Source of the DNA: Halogranum gelatinilyticum | Lineage (GTDB): Archaea; Halobacteriota; Halobacteria; Halobacteriales; Haloferacaceae | DNA: 64,000 nucleotides | Direction of reading: 5' to 3' | Assembly (NCBI RefSeq): GCF_900103715.1 | Contig: NZ_FNHL01000001.1 | Location: 911,295 to 975,294 of the forward strand | Translations under genes and position numbers: made by a program | In this document: positions 16,491 to 26,189 of the stretch, piece by piece | Layout of the letters: every line of letters begins with the position of its first letter | How positions within the stretch are numbered: the stretch's first letter is position 1 | Notes under the pieces: generated by a model | Database searches by the model: none | What the model was told of the DNA's origin: nothing | Seen by the model: only the letters and a program-made list of their open reading frames with translations

Positions 16491-17902
16491 CACGGGTGAT
16501 ACACACCGGCGACACCCACATCGGGTATCGACAGTACCACTCGCCGGAGCGCCGCCAGGACTTCCTCGCTGCCTTCGAGCAGGTGGTCGACGACGCCGTC
16601 GCGGACGACGTCGACGCCGTCGTCCACGCGGGCGACCTCTTTCACGACCGCCGCCCCGACCTACAGGACTTGCTCGGCACGCTCTCGGCCCTCCGAACGC
16701 TCTCTGACGCAGCGATTCCCTTCCTCGCTGTCGTCGGCAACCACGAGTCGACGCGCGGCGGCCAGTGGCTCGACCTCTTCGAGAACCTCGGGCTGGCCGT
16801 CCGCCTCGGTGCGGACCCCTACGTGCTCGGCGACACGGCCTTCTACGGGCTGGACCACGTCCCCGAGTCCCGACGTGACGACCTCGACTATCAGTTCACG
16901 CCCCACGACGTCGACCACGCGGCCCTCGTGAGCCACGGTCTCTTTACCCCGTTCGCGCACGCGAACTGGGAGACCGAGACCGTCCTCGCCGAATCGAACG
17001 TCGCCTTTGACGCCGTCCTCCTCGGCGACAACCACAAAGCCGACGAGGCACAGGTCGACGGCACGTGGGTCACCTACTGTGGGTCGACCGAGCGCGCGAG
17101 CGCGAGCGAGGAACCCGGCCGCGGCTACAACGTCGTCACCTTCGACGACGGCGTCGACATCCGCCGCCGCGCGCTCGACACGCGACCGTTCGTCTTCGTC
17201 GACGTCGACCTCGCCGAGGGTGAAGGCGCGGAGCGCGTCCGTGAGCAGGTCCGCCAGCACGACCTCGACGAGGCGGTGGTCATCGTCAGCATCACCGGCG
17301 ACGGCGACCCGGTGACCCCGGCCAGTATCGAGGAATTCGCCACGGAACGCGGCGCCCTCATCGCCCGCGTCAAGGACCGCCGCGAGATCGACGCGGCCGA
17401 GGTGGACCTCTCGGTCAGCTTCGCCGACCCCGACGACGCCGTCCGCGAGCGGCTCTCCGAGATGGGGCTCTCGCAGGCCGGTCTCGACATCGACGAGACG
17501 GTCCGCGCGAGCAAGACGCCCGACAGCAAGGTCCGCGAGGAGGTGAAAGCCCGCGTCGACGCGCTCGTCGGTGACGACGGAGCCTTCGAGCGCGCGCCGG
17601 GTGCCACGGACAGCGGCGGCAACGACGGCGATGACAGCGACGGGAGCGATGACAGCGACGACAGCAGTGAGACCACGGACCTCGACGACGTTCCGGACGA
17701 CGTCGACGCAGTCCAGGAGACCACCGATCTCGACGACGTGCCCGAAGAAGTCGAATCGGTAGACGAGGCCGACGATGTCGACGGGGACGCTGACGCCGAC
17801 GACGCCGCTGACGCCGACGACGCCGCTGACGCCGACGAGACCAGCACCGACGACTCGGACCCCGTGAGCAACGGCCAGGTCTCCATGGAGGACTTCCAAT
17901 GA
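16487..17902 (+). CDS. mre11: DNA double-strand break repair nuclease Mre11
   Basis: 471 aa. Phosphoesterase motifs in order: HTGDTHIGY (Asp-x-His), [19 protein letters not shown] and VSHGLF, then LLGDNHKAD at the position of the usual GHxH. The nuclease core ends near residue 230, with a capping domain to about 370. The last 100 residues are an acidic, disordered tail with tandem DNA repeats and a terminal VSMEDFQ. The stop overlaps the rad50 start by 4 bp (ATGA). Mre11 forms the Mn-dependent nuclease of the MR complex, resecting and tethering broken DNA; in haloarchaea it is also known to limit homologous recombination. Confidence 0.95.
   Translation: MTRVIHTGDTHIGYRQYHSPERRQDFLAAFEQVVDDAVADDVDAVVHAGDLFHDRRPDLQDLLGTLSALRTLSDAAIPFLAVVGNHESTRGGQWLDLFENLGLAVRLGADPYVLGDTAFYGLDHVPESRRDDLDYQFTPHDVDHAALVSHGLFTPFAHANWETETVLAESNVAFDAVLLGDNHKADEAQVDGTWVTYCGSTERASASEEPGRGYNVVTFDDGVDIRRRALDTRPFVFVDVDLAEGEGAERVREQVRQHDLDEAVVIVSITGDGDPVTPASIEEFATERGALIARVKDRREIDAAEVDLSVSFADPDDAVRERLSEMGLSQAGLDIDETVRASKTPDSKVREEVKARVDALVGDDGAFERAPGATDSGGNDGDDSDGSDDSDDSSETTDLDDVPDDVDAVQETTDLDDVPEEVESVDEADDVDGDADADDAADADDAADADETSTDDSDPVSNGQVSMEDFQ
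17789..17838 (+). repeat. 18-bp tandem repeat in the Mre11 acidic tail
   Basis: The unit gctgacgccgacgacgcc is present 2.8 times in tandem and encodes ADADDA. The same tail also repeats TTDLDDVP-(D/E)(D/E)V at protein level. Such low-complexity tracts are prone to length change. Confidence 0.8.
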
Positions 17903-20592
17903 GGTTCGAGCGCGTCCGCCTGCAGAACTTCAAGCCCTACGCCGACGCCGACCTCCAGTTGAACGACGGCGTGACCGTCATCCACGGGCTGAACGGCAGC
18001 GGCAAGTCCTCGCTCCTCGAAGCCTGCTTCTTCGCGCTCTACGGCGCGAAGGCACTGGACGAGACGCTCGACGACGTCATCACCAACGGCGAGGAAGAGG
18101 CCGAGATCGAACTCTGGTTCGTCCACGACGGCGGCTCGTACCACATCGAGCGTCGCCTGCGCTCGTCGGGTGAGCGGACGACGACCGCGAAGTGCGTGCT
18201 CGAAGGCCCGGACGTGACGGTCGACGGCGCGCGCGACGTGCGGCGGTTCGTCACCGACCTCCTGCGGATGGATGCCGAGGCGTTCGTCAACTGTGCCTAC
18301 GTCCGACAGGGCGAGGTGAACAAGCTCATCAACGCGACGCCGAGCCAGCGACAGGACATGATCGACGACCTGCTCCAACTCGGCAAGCTGGAGGACTACC
18401 GCGAGCGGGCGGGACAGGCCCGGCTCGGTGTGGAGGACATCCTCGCCACCAAGCGCGGCGCGCTCGACGAACTCGATGCCCAGATCGAGGAGCGAGAGTC
18501 CCAGAACCTCCACGAGAAGCTCAATCAGTTGGAGAGCCAGCTCAACGACCTCGATTCGAGGGTCGAGAACTACGAGGCCCAAAAGCGGAAGGCCGAGGAG
18601 AGCCGCGACGAGGCACAGGCCGTCCTCGACAGCCACGAGGAGAAGCGCGAACGACTCGACGCGCTCGACGAGGAGATTGCGGAGTTAGAGAACAAGATCG
18701 GCGAGACCGAACAGGAGCGAGAGGAGCTCCGCGACCGGCTCCGCGAAACCCGCGAGACGAAAGACGAACTGGAGGAGACGGTCTCGACGCTGCTCGCGGA
18801 GACGACGCTTGACGCCGCCACCGACGAGGCCATCGACGCTCGCCGCGCCGAACTCGACGAGCGCGAATCCACGCTCTCGGAGTCGGTGAACGAGGCGAAG
18901 ATGGAGGCACAGCAGTTGGAGACCCAGTCGACGAACCTCGGGAACAACGCCGACGAGTTGCAGTCGCGCGCCGAGGAGAAACGCGAGCGGGCCAGCCGTC
19001 TCGAAAGCGAGGTCGAGACTGCGACCGAGGAACTCGAAACTCGCCGCGAGACGCTCGAAGAGATGGCCGAGGAGATCGCCGACCTCGAAGCGCGGTTCGA
19101 GGAGAGCGACGTCGACGTCGCGTTCGGCGACGCGTCCGAGACACTCGCCGAGTTGCGCGAGGAGCGGTCGTCGCTTCGGGACGATATGGAAGACGTCCGG
19201 ACCGAGCTGTCGACCGTCCGCAATCGCGTCGAGGAGGCCGAGCGGTTGCTCGACGAAGGCAAATGCCCCGAGTGCGGCCAGCCCGTCGAGGACTCGCCGC
19301 ACGTCGACACGCTCGACGAGGACCGCGCGCGTGTCGAGTCGCTGGAAGCCGACCTCGCGGAGCTGCAGGCCGAGCGCGAGGAACGTGACGCCGCCATCGA
19401 GGAAGCCGAATCGCTGGTCGAGGCCGAGTCGGAGGTCGAGTCCCTGCGGTCGCGACGCGAGAGTATCGGACAACTCGTCGACCAGAAGGCAGACTCGGTC
19501 GCCGAGAAACGCGAGGAGGCCGAAACGCTCCGCGAGGAGGCCGACGAGCTGTCGACGCGGGCGGAGAACGCCCGTGAAATCGCCGAAGAGAAAGCCGCCG
19601 AGGCCGCCGAGACGAGAGAGACCGTCGAGACCCACGAGGAGAAACTGGAGACGGTCGAGGCACGGCAGGAGCGGCTCGACCGCCTGACCGACCTCCGAGA
19701 GCGTATCGAGGAGACGGAGTCGACGGCCGAGCGACTGCGCGAGAAGCGCGCCAGCCTCGACGACCTCAACGACGAGCGGCGGGGCCATCTCGCGGACAAG
19801 CGTGAGCAACGCGACGACCTCCGCGCCGAGGTCGACGAGGAACAGGTCGAGTCCGCACGCACACGGAAGCAGAAGGCCGTGGACTACCTCGAACAGGTCG
19901 AAGACGAACTCGAACGGCTCGCCGAGAAGCGTGACGACCTCCAGAGCAAGCGTGGCGGCGTCCAGAACGCCATCGAGGGGTTAGAACGGCTCCGTGAGCA
20001 ACGCGAGGCCGCCGCCGAGCGTGTCGCCGCGCTCGAATCGCTCCACGACGAGACCGAGGAGCTGGAGGGGCTGTACGGCGACCTGCGGGCGGACCTCCGC
20101 CAGCGCAACGTCGAGACGCTCGAACGGATGCTCAATGAGACCTTCGACCTCGTCTACGGCAACGATGCCTACTCCACCATCCGACTCGACGGCGAGTACG
20201 AACTCACTGTCTTCCAGAAAGACGGGCAGGCACTCGACCCCGAGCAGCTCTCGGGTGGCGAGCGCGCACTGTTCAATCTGAGCCTCCGGTGTGCCATCTA
20301 CCGGCTGCTCGCCGAGGGCATCGACGGGACCGCGCCGCTCCCGCCGCTCATCCTCGACGAGCCGACCGTCTTCCTCGACTCGGGACACGTCTCGCGGCTC
20401 GTCGACCTCGTCGAGGAGATGCGGAGCCTCGGGGTGCGACAGATCATCATCGTCAGCCACGACGACGAACTCGTCGGCGCGGCGGACGAACTCGTCACGG
20501 TCGAGAAGAACAGCACCACGAACCGCTCGTCGGTCCGCCGTGAGGACGCAGCGTCGTTGGCGGCGGCGGAGACGCTGGCGAACGACGATTAG
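17899..20592 (+). CDS. rad50: DNA double-strand break repair ATPase Rad50
   Basis: 897 aa SMC-like ATPase. Walker [14 protein letters not shown] is at about residues 31-43; two long antiparallel coiled-coil arms occupy residues about 170-770. The zinc hook [12 protein letters not shown] is centred at about residue 457. The C-terminal half-site has the ABC signature [12 protein letters not shown], Walker [18 protein letters not shown] and the D- and H-loop ([10 protein letters not shown]). It works with Mre11, to which it is translationally coupled. Coil composition is extreme in Glu and Arg, as expected for a haloarchaeal coiled coil. Confidence 0.96.
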   Translation: MRFERVRLQNFKPYADADLQLNDGVTVIHGLNGSGKSSLLEACFFALYGAKALDETLDDVITNGEEEAEIELWFVHDGGSYHIERRLRSSGERTTTAKCVLEGPDVTVDGARDVRRFVTDLLRMDAEAFVNCAYVRQGEVNKLINATPSQRQDMIDDLLQLGKLEDYRERAGQARLGVEDILATKRGALDELDAQIEERESQNLHEKLNQLESQLNDLDSRVENYEAQKRKAEESRDEAQAVLDSHEEKRERLDALDEEIAELENKIGETEQEREELRDRLRETRETKDELEETVSTLLAETTLDAATDEAIDARRAELDERESTLSESVNEAKMEAQQLETQSTNLGNNADELQSRAEEKRERASRLESEVETATEELETRRETLEEMAEEIADLEARFEESDVDVAFGDASETLAELREERSSLRDDMEDVRTELSTVRNRVEEAERLLDEGKCPECGQPVEDSPHVDTLDEDRARVESLEADLAELQAEREERDAAIEEAESLVEAESEVESLRSRRESIGQLVDQKADSVAEKREEAETLREEADELSTRAENAREIAEEKAAEAAETRETVETHEEKLETVEARQERLDRLTDLRERIEETESTAERLREKRASLDDLNDERRGHLADKREQRDDLRAEVDEEQVESARTRKQKAVDYLEQVEDELERLAEKRDDLQSKRGGVQNAIEGLERLREQREAAAERVAALESLHDETEELEGLYGDLRADLRQRNVETLERMLNETFDLVYGNDAYSTIRLDGEYELTVFQKDGQALDPEQLSGGERALFNLSLRCAIYRLLAEGIDGTAPLPPLILDEPTVFLDSGHVSRLVDLVEEMRSLGVRQIIIVSHDDELVGAADELVTVEKNSTTNRSSVRREDAASLAAAETLANDD

Positions 20593-20600
20593 AGGAGAAC

Positions 20601-21023
20601 TCAGTCGCGCAGTTCGCCGACGCCCTCTTTTGCGAGGTCGGTCGCGCCGTAGCCGCGTTCGCCGTAGACTCGCACTTCTTCGACCAGCCCAGCCGCCCGG
20701 AACTCGGTGAGCAGGCCGTGGAGGTCCGACTCACAGAGGTCGTAGGAGCCGAGCAGGTCGACGACCGGGACCGGCCCGCGGTCGACGAGGTCGATGAGCA
20801 AGCCGAGCGCGCGGTCGTTCGGGACGGCGGTCATGACGCGTCGGACCGACGCCGGAATCCCTCCGGCGACCGTCTCCAGCGGCGACTCCCCGTCGACGAC
20901 CGCCAGCTCGGCGTTGTCGAGGTAGCGTTCCTCTCCCGTGTCGGGGTCGCGGACGCGACTGCTGTCGCTCGACTGTTTGACGAGGAGGTAGCGTTTGCCG
21001 GTGTCGTCGCGGACCGTTCGCAT
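20601..21023 (-). CDS. conserved haloarchaeal protein (DUF7346-like)
   Basis: 140 aa starting MRTVRDDTGKRYLLVKQSSD. The N-terminal 50 residues look like a small beta domain (TGEERYLDNAELAVVDGES), and the C-terminal 80 like a winged helix (LLIDLVDRGPVPVVDLLGSYDLCESDLHGLL). It converges on rad50 with only 8 bp between stops. An upstream in-frame ATG would add a low-complexity Gln/Thr segment that overlaps coding sequence of the next gene in another frame, so the shorter start is chosen. Function unknown; possibly DNA-binding. DUF number is from memory. Confidence 0.65.
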   Translation of the reverse strand: MRTVRDDTGKRYLLVKQSSDSSRVRDPDTGEERYLDNAELAVVDGESPLETVAGGIPASVRRVMTAVPNDRALGLLIDLVDRGPVPVVDLLGSYDLCESDLHGLLTEFRAAGLVEEVRVYGERGYGATDLAKEGVGELRD

Positions 21024-21048
21024 AGTCGGGCGGAGGGCGAGGAGTCGG

Positions 21049-21552
21049 TTAGGGGTTGCGTTCGGGGCTGTCGTCGTCTGCGTCGGTATCTGTCTCAGAA
21101 TCTGCTTCTGCGTTGGCGTCTGCATCCGCGTTGGCGTCTGCATCGGCGTCGGTGTCTACATCTACGTCTGCGTCGGCGTCGTCTGTGTCGTCTGCGTCCG
21201 CACTCCCCGAGCGATCCGCAACCGACTGATAGAGCTGGTACGTCCGACCGAGCAGCAGGACGCCACCGGCGACGAGACCGAGTCCGAGCGTCCACCGGCC
21301 GCGGAAGAAGACGAGAAGCGGCCCGAGACTCAGCATGAAGACGGCGACGTTGACGAAGAGGACGCTGGCCCAGAACGCCCGTGAGAGTTCGGGGTCCGCC
21401 GAACCGCCGCTCGGCTCGGGAGTCGAGACCTCCGGGATACGGACGCGCTTTTCGAGGTCGCGTTCCGGATCCCCCCAGCGCGCTTCGGGATCTCCCCAGC
21501 GTGCCTCGGGGTCGGGTTCGTCCGGTTCGTCGGGCCACGGGTCGGGAGCCAC
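21049..21552 (-). CDS. membrane protein with acidic low-complexity tail (DUF7322-like)
   Basis: 167 aa, GTG start. The N-terminus is Pro/Asp/Trp-rich with an internal duplication EARWGDP-EARWGDP; two membrane helices occupy about residues 58-78 and 85-105. The last 50 residues are an Asp/Ala/Asn tract (DADADANADADANAEAD) encoded by near-perfect hexanucleotide repeats. A reverse-strand TATA-like ttcttttcc (21577-21585) is about 27 nt upstream of the GTG, which supports a leaderless GTG start. It is followed by the DUF7346-like gene after 25 bp. No function is known; the family number is from memory. Confidence 0.65.
   Translation of the reverse strand: MAPDPWPDEPDEPDPEARWGDPEARWGDPERDLEKRVRIPEVSTPEPSGGSADPELSRAFWASVLFVNVAVFMLSLGPLLVFFRGRWTLGLGLVAGGVLLLGRTYQLYQSVADRSGSADADDTDDADADVDVDTDADADANADADANAEADSETDTDADDDSPERNP
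21471..21512. repeat. 18-bp direct repeat inside the DUF7322-like gene
   Basis: Two imperfect tandem copies of about 18 bp (tccccagcgcgcttcggg and tccccagcgtgcctcggg) encode the duplicated EARWGDP peptide. Confidence 0.7.
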
Positions 21553-21599
21553 ACCTCACCGGACGACACAAGCGCGGAAAAGAATTCGGCTTCGCCGGT

Positions 21600-21785
21600 C
21601 TAGACGGACTCTTCGAGGCGAACTGTCGCCGACGCCTGGACCCATGCAAGCGGATTCTCCGAGTCGTAGAACACCACCCCTTCGTCGGTGTCGTACGACT
21701 CGATTGTCCCGACCCCGTCAGCCTGTGCTTCAGGAGCCGAAGCTCCTGGACTGTCCCACTGCTCGTCGTTGGCGTGGTCGGACAT
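21600..21785 (-). CDS. small acidic protein of unknown function (DUF7331-like)
   Basis: 61 aa starting MSDHANDEQWDSPGASAPEA and ending AWVQASATVRLEESV. The second half (GTIESYDTDEGVVFYDSENP) looks like a compact beta structure. Acidic and soluble. A reverse-strand TATA-like element (cctttactatg, about 21807-21817) is about 27 nt upstream and a 12-bp palindrome lies between it and the start. It is transcribed divergently from polB. Function unknown; family number from memory. Confidence 0.6.
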   Translation of the reverse strand: MSDHANDEQWDSPGASAPEAQADGVGTIESYDTDEGVVFYDSENPLAWVQASATVRLEESV

Positions 21786-21799
21786 TTGTGAATCGTGGT

Positions 21800-21811
21800 A
21801 TGTCATGACAT
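21800..21811. promoter_or_regulatory. 12-bp perfect palindrome in the DUF7331-like promoter
   Basis: ATGTCATGACAT lies between the TATA-like element and the start codon of the divergent small gene. It could be an operator, but a 12-bp palindrome is expected several times in 64 kb by chance. Confidence 0.25.
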
Positions 21812-21962
21812 AGTAAAGGTCTTGTGGATACGGTAACACCGTGTTCGTCGTCGAAACCGGCCGACGAGAGCAGGGCGTTTCGAGAGCCGTTCCGGGTCTC
21901 CGCGGTGGCCGTCGAGTGGACGTGGCGGTCGGTTGTGGGGGTGAGAGAGCGGACACCGCGGG

Positions 21963-21972
21963 GGTTTTTACA
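21963..21972 (+). promoter_or_regulatory. polB promoter element
   Basis: The TATA-like ggtttttaca is about 27 nt before the polB ATG at 21996, indicating a leaderless transcript and confirming the start. Confidence 0.55.
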
Positions 21973-21995
21973 CACGGACGCAAAGGGTCGGCAAC

Positions 21996-24900
21996 ATGAG
22001 ACAGAGCGGATTTGGAGACTTCACAGGGGGTGACGACGACCGACCGGAGGCGGAGGCAGCTGCCATCGCGGGCAACGCCGGTCAGTCGGTCGACGACGTC
22101 GTCGACGCCGCCGACCTGAAGTTCCCCGACGCTGACGGCAGTGTCGACCTCGCGGTCACGCAGGTGGACTACACCATCGAGGGGTCGGGTGCCAACGAGT
22201 ATCCCGTCATCCACGTCTTCGGCCGGACGCCCGACAACGAGGCCGAACACGTTCGCGTCCTCGGCTTTCGACCCTACTTCTACGCACCGACGGACTCGCT
22301 GACCGACGACAAACTCGACCGCGATACGATTACGGGGACCGAAGACGGCTTCGAGAGTATCCGCGGCGACGAGCTGACGCGCATCTACGGCCGGACGCCC
22401 CGCGACGTCGGCCAGATGCGTGACGAGTTCGACCACTACGAGGCCGACATCCTCTTTCCGAACCGATTTCTCATCGACAAGGACATCGGCAGCGGCATCC
22501 GCCTCCCCGAACGCCGCCTCGACGACGGTACCCTCCAGGTTCCCCATCCCGAGGTCGAGGCCGTCGAGGTCGACGCCGATTTGCGGGTGAACACTTTCGA
22601 CATCGAGGTCGACGACCGAAACGGCTTCCCCGAGGACGGCGAGGAGGAGATCATCTGTCTCACCAGCCACGACTCCTACCGCGACGAGTACATCGCGTGG
22701 CACTACGTCGCCCCCGACGGCGAAGGCGAGCGTCCCGACTCGCTGCCCGACTACGACGCCTTCCGCGAGGACACGGGCATCGCCGTCCGGACGTTCGACA
22801 CCGAGGATGCGATGCTCGATGCGTTCATCGCCTACATCGAGGAAACCGACCCGGACGTCTTCACCGGCTGGAACTTCGAGGACTTCGACGCGCCCTACTT
22901 CCTCGACCGACTGGAACTGCTGAACCCAACGAGCGACTTCGACCTCTCCATCGGCCGCCTCTCTCGCGTCGGCGAGGTCTGGCGGAGCGGCTGGGGTGGT
23001 CCAGACATCAAAGGGCGCGTCGTCTTCGACCTGCTGTACGCCTACAAGAGCCGGCAGTTCACCGAACTCGACTCCTACCGGCTCGACGCCGTCGGCGAGA
23101 CCGAACTCGGCGCGGGCAAGGAACGCTACTCCGGCGACATCGGCGACCTCTGGGAGCAGGACCCTGCGAAACTACTGGAGTACAACGTTCGCGACGTGGA
23201 ACTCTGTGTCGAGATCGACCGCAAGCAGGACATCGTCTCCTTCTACGACGAAGTGAGCACCTTCGTCGGCTGTAAACTGGAGGACGCACCGACGGCCGGC
23301 GACGCGGTCGACGTCTACGTCCTCCACAAGGTCCACGGCAAGTGGGCACTGCCCTCGAAGGGCAAACAGGAGTCCGAGGACTACGAGGGCGGGGCCGTCT
23401 TCGACCCCATCACCGGCGTCAAGGAGAACGTCACCGTGCTCGACCTGAAGTCGCTGTATCCGATGTGTATGGTGACGGTCAACGCGTCGCCCGAGACGAA
23501 GGTCGACCCCGAGACGTACGACGGGGAGACCTTCCGTGCGCCCAACGGGACGCATTTCAGACAGAAACCGGACGGCATGATTCGGGAGATGGTCGACGAG
23601 CTCCTCGGCGAGCGTGAGGAGAAGAAGGCCCTGCGGAACGAGCACGAACCCGGCAGCGAGGCCTACGAGCGGTTCGACCAGCAGCAGGCGGCAGTGAAGG
23701 TCATCATGAACTCGCTGTACGGCGTGCTGGGCTGGGACCGCTTCCGTCTCTACGACAAGGAGATGGGCGCGGCAGTCACCGCGACCGGTCGCGAGGTCAT
23801 CAACTTCACCGAGCAGGCGGCCAACGAGATCGGCTACGACGTGGCCTACGGTGACAGTGTCACCGGCGACCGTCCAGTCGTCGTTCGTGACCCGAGCGGG
23901 ACGGTTCGGATCCTCCCAATCGAAGAACTGTTCGCCCGCGGTGAGACCGACTCCGAGGTACTCATCGCCGCTGACGGTGACGTCGTCGCGAGTGCCACCC
24001 CCGGAAAGACTCGTCGGACACTGGAGGGGTGGCAAGCCCTCTCTGTGAACGAGGCGGGTACCCCCGAATGGCGAGAGATTACACAGGCTATCCGTCACGA
24101 GACCGATAAGCCGATCGTGAACCTCCAGCATAAGTTCGGCGAGTCGACGACGACCTACGACCATTCGTACGTGGTCCCTGACGGGGATGGACTTGCAAAC
24201 GTCTCACCGGACGACGTGTCGGAACCGTATCGCGTTTCAGGACTGCCCGGAGTGGAGACCGTAGAGCGGATCGACGTCTACGACGTCCTCAGTGGGTACG
24301 AACGCGAGTACGAGGACGGCCGAAGCGTCGGGCGCGAGAACGCGGTGACGAAAGAAAAGCGTGTGCACGCAGACGACGATTACGTCTGGTTCGGCCACGA
24401 ACACCACGGAGACGGAGATTCGACTGTCAAAGTCAAGCGCTTCATAGACATCGACAGCGAGGCTGGCGACGCGCTTATTCGACTCTTAGGCGCGTACGTC
24501 CCGGAAGGGAGCGCGTCCACGGTCGAGACGACCACGTCGAAGTTCGGAGCCAGTATCGCCGAATCCGACCGCGAGTGGTTGGAACAGCTCCAGGCGGATT
24601 ATCACCGACTGTTCGTGAACACGACCGCTGGAATCACCGCGAGTGATTCACGGAGCGAGCGAACCGTCGAATACGAAACGGAGGAGGGGGCGTCCGCTGT
24701 GACGTACGAGGACACGACGCTGAAACTCCAGATGATGAACGAACTCGCAGCGATATTCTTCCGCGAGTTCGCTGGACAGACTTCACGCGGAAAACGAATC
24801 CCCTCGTTCGTCTTCCACCTCCCCGAGGAAAAACAGGATCTGTTCGTGACGTTGCTCGTCGAGGGTGATGGGTCTCGGAAGTTCCCCCGATACACAGACG

Positions 24901-25991
24901 AGTACGCGGACCGGAATTTCGACTTCGAGACGACGAGTCGAGAACTCGTCGGGGGGCTGTCGATGTTGCTCACCCAGCGAGGACAGAAGCATTCGCTCAA
25001 GTACCGCGACAGCAAGAACTCCTACACGATTCGGACGTGTGAGTCCTACCGCGCTGGTCGTGACCCCGTCCTGACGGAAATCGACTACGACGGTTACGTG
25101 TACGACCTGAGCGTCGACAGTAACGAGAACTTTGTCGACGCCGTCGGGGGGGTCCTGCTTCACAACACCGACTCGGTCATGCTCTCGCTCGGGCCGGACG
25201 TCTCGAAGGAGGAGGCTATCGAGCAGTCCTTCGAGATCGAGGAGCACATCAACGCCGCCTACGACGACTTCGCGCGTGACAGTCTGGGTGCCGACGAGCA
25301 CCGCTTCCAGATCGAGTTCGAGAAGCTCTACCGCCGGTTCTTCCAGGCGGGCAAGAAGAAACGCTACGCGGGCCACATCGTCTGGAAGGAGGGCAAGGAC
25401 GTCGACGACATCGACATCACGGGCTTCGAGTACAAACGCTCGGACATCGCGCCCATCACGAAGGAGGTCCAGAAGCAGGTCCTCGAGATGATCGTCCACG
25501 GGGAGGACGTCGAGGACGTGAAGGACTACGTCCACGACGTCATCACGGACTTCCTCGAAGGCAACATGGAACTGGACCGCATCGGTATCCCCGGCGGCAT
25601 CGGCAAACGGCTCGACAGCTACGACACCGACACGGCGCAGGTCCGTGGCGCGAAGTACGCCAACACCATGCTCGGAACGAACTTCCAGCGTGGTTCGAAG
25701 CCGAAGCGGCTGTATCTGAAGAAGGTCCATCCGGCGTTCTTCCGGCGGATGGAAGCCGAGGAGGGCTTCGACCCGCAGCACGACCTCCTGTATGCGGAGT
25801 TCAAGCGCGACCCGGACGTCATCTGCTTCGAGTACGCCGACCAGATCCCCGAGGAGTTCGAAGTCGACTGGGAGACGATGTTGGAGAAGACGTTACAGGG
25901 ACCCATCGAGCGGGTCATCGAGGCACTCGGCGTCTCGTGGGACGAGGTCAAGTCGGGCCAGGAGCAGACCGGTCTCGGGAGCTTCATGTAA
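21996..25991 (+). CDS. polB: family B DNA polymerase PolB1, interrupted by an intein
   Basis: 1331 aa precursor; 894 aa after removal of a 437-aa intein. 3'-5' exonuclease motifs: Exo I TFDIEVDDRNG and Exo II GWNFEDFDAPYF. Polymerase motifs: A LDLKSLYPMCM, B KVIMNSLYGVLG, and C split as AYGD/TDSVMLSLG. The C-terminal thumb includes FEYKRSDIAP and ends LGSFM. This is a main replicative or repair polymerase of haloarchaea. The frame stays open across the intein, so splicing should restore YGDTDS, without which the enzyme cannot bind catalytic metals. It is transcribed alone from its own leaderless promoter. Confidence 0.96.
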   Translation: MRQSGFGDFTGGDDDRPEAEAAAIAGNAGQSVDDVVDAADLKFPDADGSVDLAVTQVDYTIEGSGANEYPVIHVFGRTPDNEAEHVRVLGFRPYFYAPTDSLTDDKLDRDTITGTEDGFESIRGDELTRIYGRTPRDVGQMRDEFDHYEADILFPNRFLIDKDIGSGIRLPERRLDDGTLQVPHPEVEAVEVDADLRVNTFDIEVDDRNGFPEDGEEEIICLTSHDSYRDEYIAWHYVAPDGEGERPDSLPDYDAFREDTGIAVRTFDTEDAMLDAFIAYIEETDPDVFTGWNFEDFDAPYFLDRLELLNPTSDFDLSIGRLSRVGEVWRSGWGGPDIKGRVVFDLLYAYKSRQFTELDSYRLDAVGETELGAGKERYSGDIGDLWEQDPAKLLEYNVRDVELCVEIDRKQDIVSFYDEVSTFVGCKLEDAPTAGDAVDVYVLHKVHGKWALPSKGKQESEDYEGGAVFDPITGVKENVTVLDLKSLYPMCMVTVNASPETKVDPETYDGETFRAPNGTHFRQKPDGMIREMVDELLGEREEKKALRNEHEPGSEAYERFDQQQAAVKVIMNSLYGVLGWDRFRLYDKEMGAAVTATGREVINFTEQAANEIGYDVAYGDSVTGDRPVVVRDPSGTVRILPIEELFARGETDSEVLIAADGDVVASATPGKTRRTLEGWQALSVNEAGTPEWREITQAIRHETDKPIVNLQHKFGESTTTYDHSYVVPDGDGLANVSPDDVSEPYRVSGLPGVETVERIDVYDVLSGYEREYEDGRSVGRENAVTKEKRVHADDDYVWFGHEHHGDGDSTVKVKRFIDIDSEAGDALIRLLGAYVPEGSASTVETTTSKFGASIAESDREWLEQLQADYHRLFVNTTAGITASDSRSERTVEYETEEGASAVTYEDTTLKLQMMNELAAIFFREFAGQTSRGKRIPSFVFHLPEEKQDLFVTLLVEGDGSRKFPRYTDEYADRNFDFETTSRELVGGLSMLLTQRGQKHSLKYRDSKNSYTIRTCESYRAGRDPVLTEIDYDGYVYDLSVDSNENFVDAVGGVLLHNTDSVMLSLGPDVSKEEAIEQSFEIEEHINAAYDDFARDSLGADEHRFQIEFEKLYRRFFQAGKKKRYAGHIVWKEGKDVDDIDITGFEYKRSDIAPITKEVQKQVLEMIVHGEDVEDVKDYVHDVITDFLEGNMELDRIGIPGGIGKRLDSYDTDTAQVRGAKYANTMLGTNFQRGSKPKRLYLKKVHPAFFRRMEAEEGFDPQHDLLYAEFKRDPDVICFEYADQIPEEFEVDWETMLEKTLQGPIERVIEALGVSWDEVKSGQEQTGLGSFM
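23856..25166 (+). mobile_element. intein with DOD (LAGLIDADG) homing endonuclease in polB motif C
   Basis: Residues 621-1057 of the precursor, 437 aa. It begins with Ser1 (SVTGDRPVVVRDPSGTVR, block A) directly after AYGD. Block B is TTTYDHSYVV with the conserved T-x-x-H. The DOD endonuclease blocks read RLLGAYVPEGSAS (block C) and TLLVEGDGSRKF (block E). Splicing blocks F and G are YVYDLSVDSNENFVDAV and GGVLLHN, followed by Thr+1 of TDS. Insertion is in the highly conserved YGDTDS codons, the site usually named pol-c. Both endonuclease motifs keep an acidic residue, so homing activity is possible. Codon choice is more varied and the base composition lower in G+C than the flanking extein. Confidence 0.93.
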
Positions 25992-26093
25992 CGGTCGGCA
26001 ACCGTCATCTTCGGTCAGTTCTCTCCGTATTTTCGCCCGGCGACGGGGCCAACCGCCCGACTCGTCGGGGTGCCAGCGTTTTTCATATTCAGA

Positions 26094-26143
26094 AAATAAA
26101 ATTCTCGACGGCAAAACTCGCAGGGGGTGAATGCGTAAGCATT
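26094..26143 (+). promoter_or_regulatory. suf operon promoter and leader inverted repeat
   Basis: A TATA-like aaaataaaat (about 26094-26103) would start a transcript near 26128 with a leader of about 60 nt. At that position lies an inverted repeat AATGC-gtaa-GCATT (26130-26143). Iron-sulfur assembly operons are commonly repressed by metal or Fe-S regulators, so this is a reasonable operator candidate; no haloarchaeal consensus is matched. Confidence 0.4.
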
Positions 26144-26189
26144 ATGGATGCGACACCCTTCGGTTCGACCACGAGGCAACGAACCAACA

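Noticed and set aside
16661-17899. 412-codon frame antisense to mre11
   Set aside because: Antisense shadow of a well-supported gene.
23856-25166. Free-standing homing endonuclease gene or insertion disrupting polB
   Set aside because: The frame is continuous with both exteins and has complete splicing blocks, so it is an intein, not a disruption.
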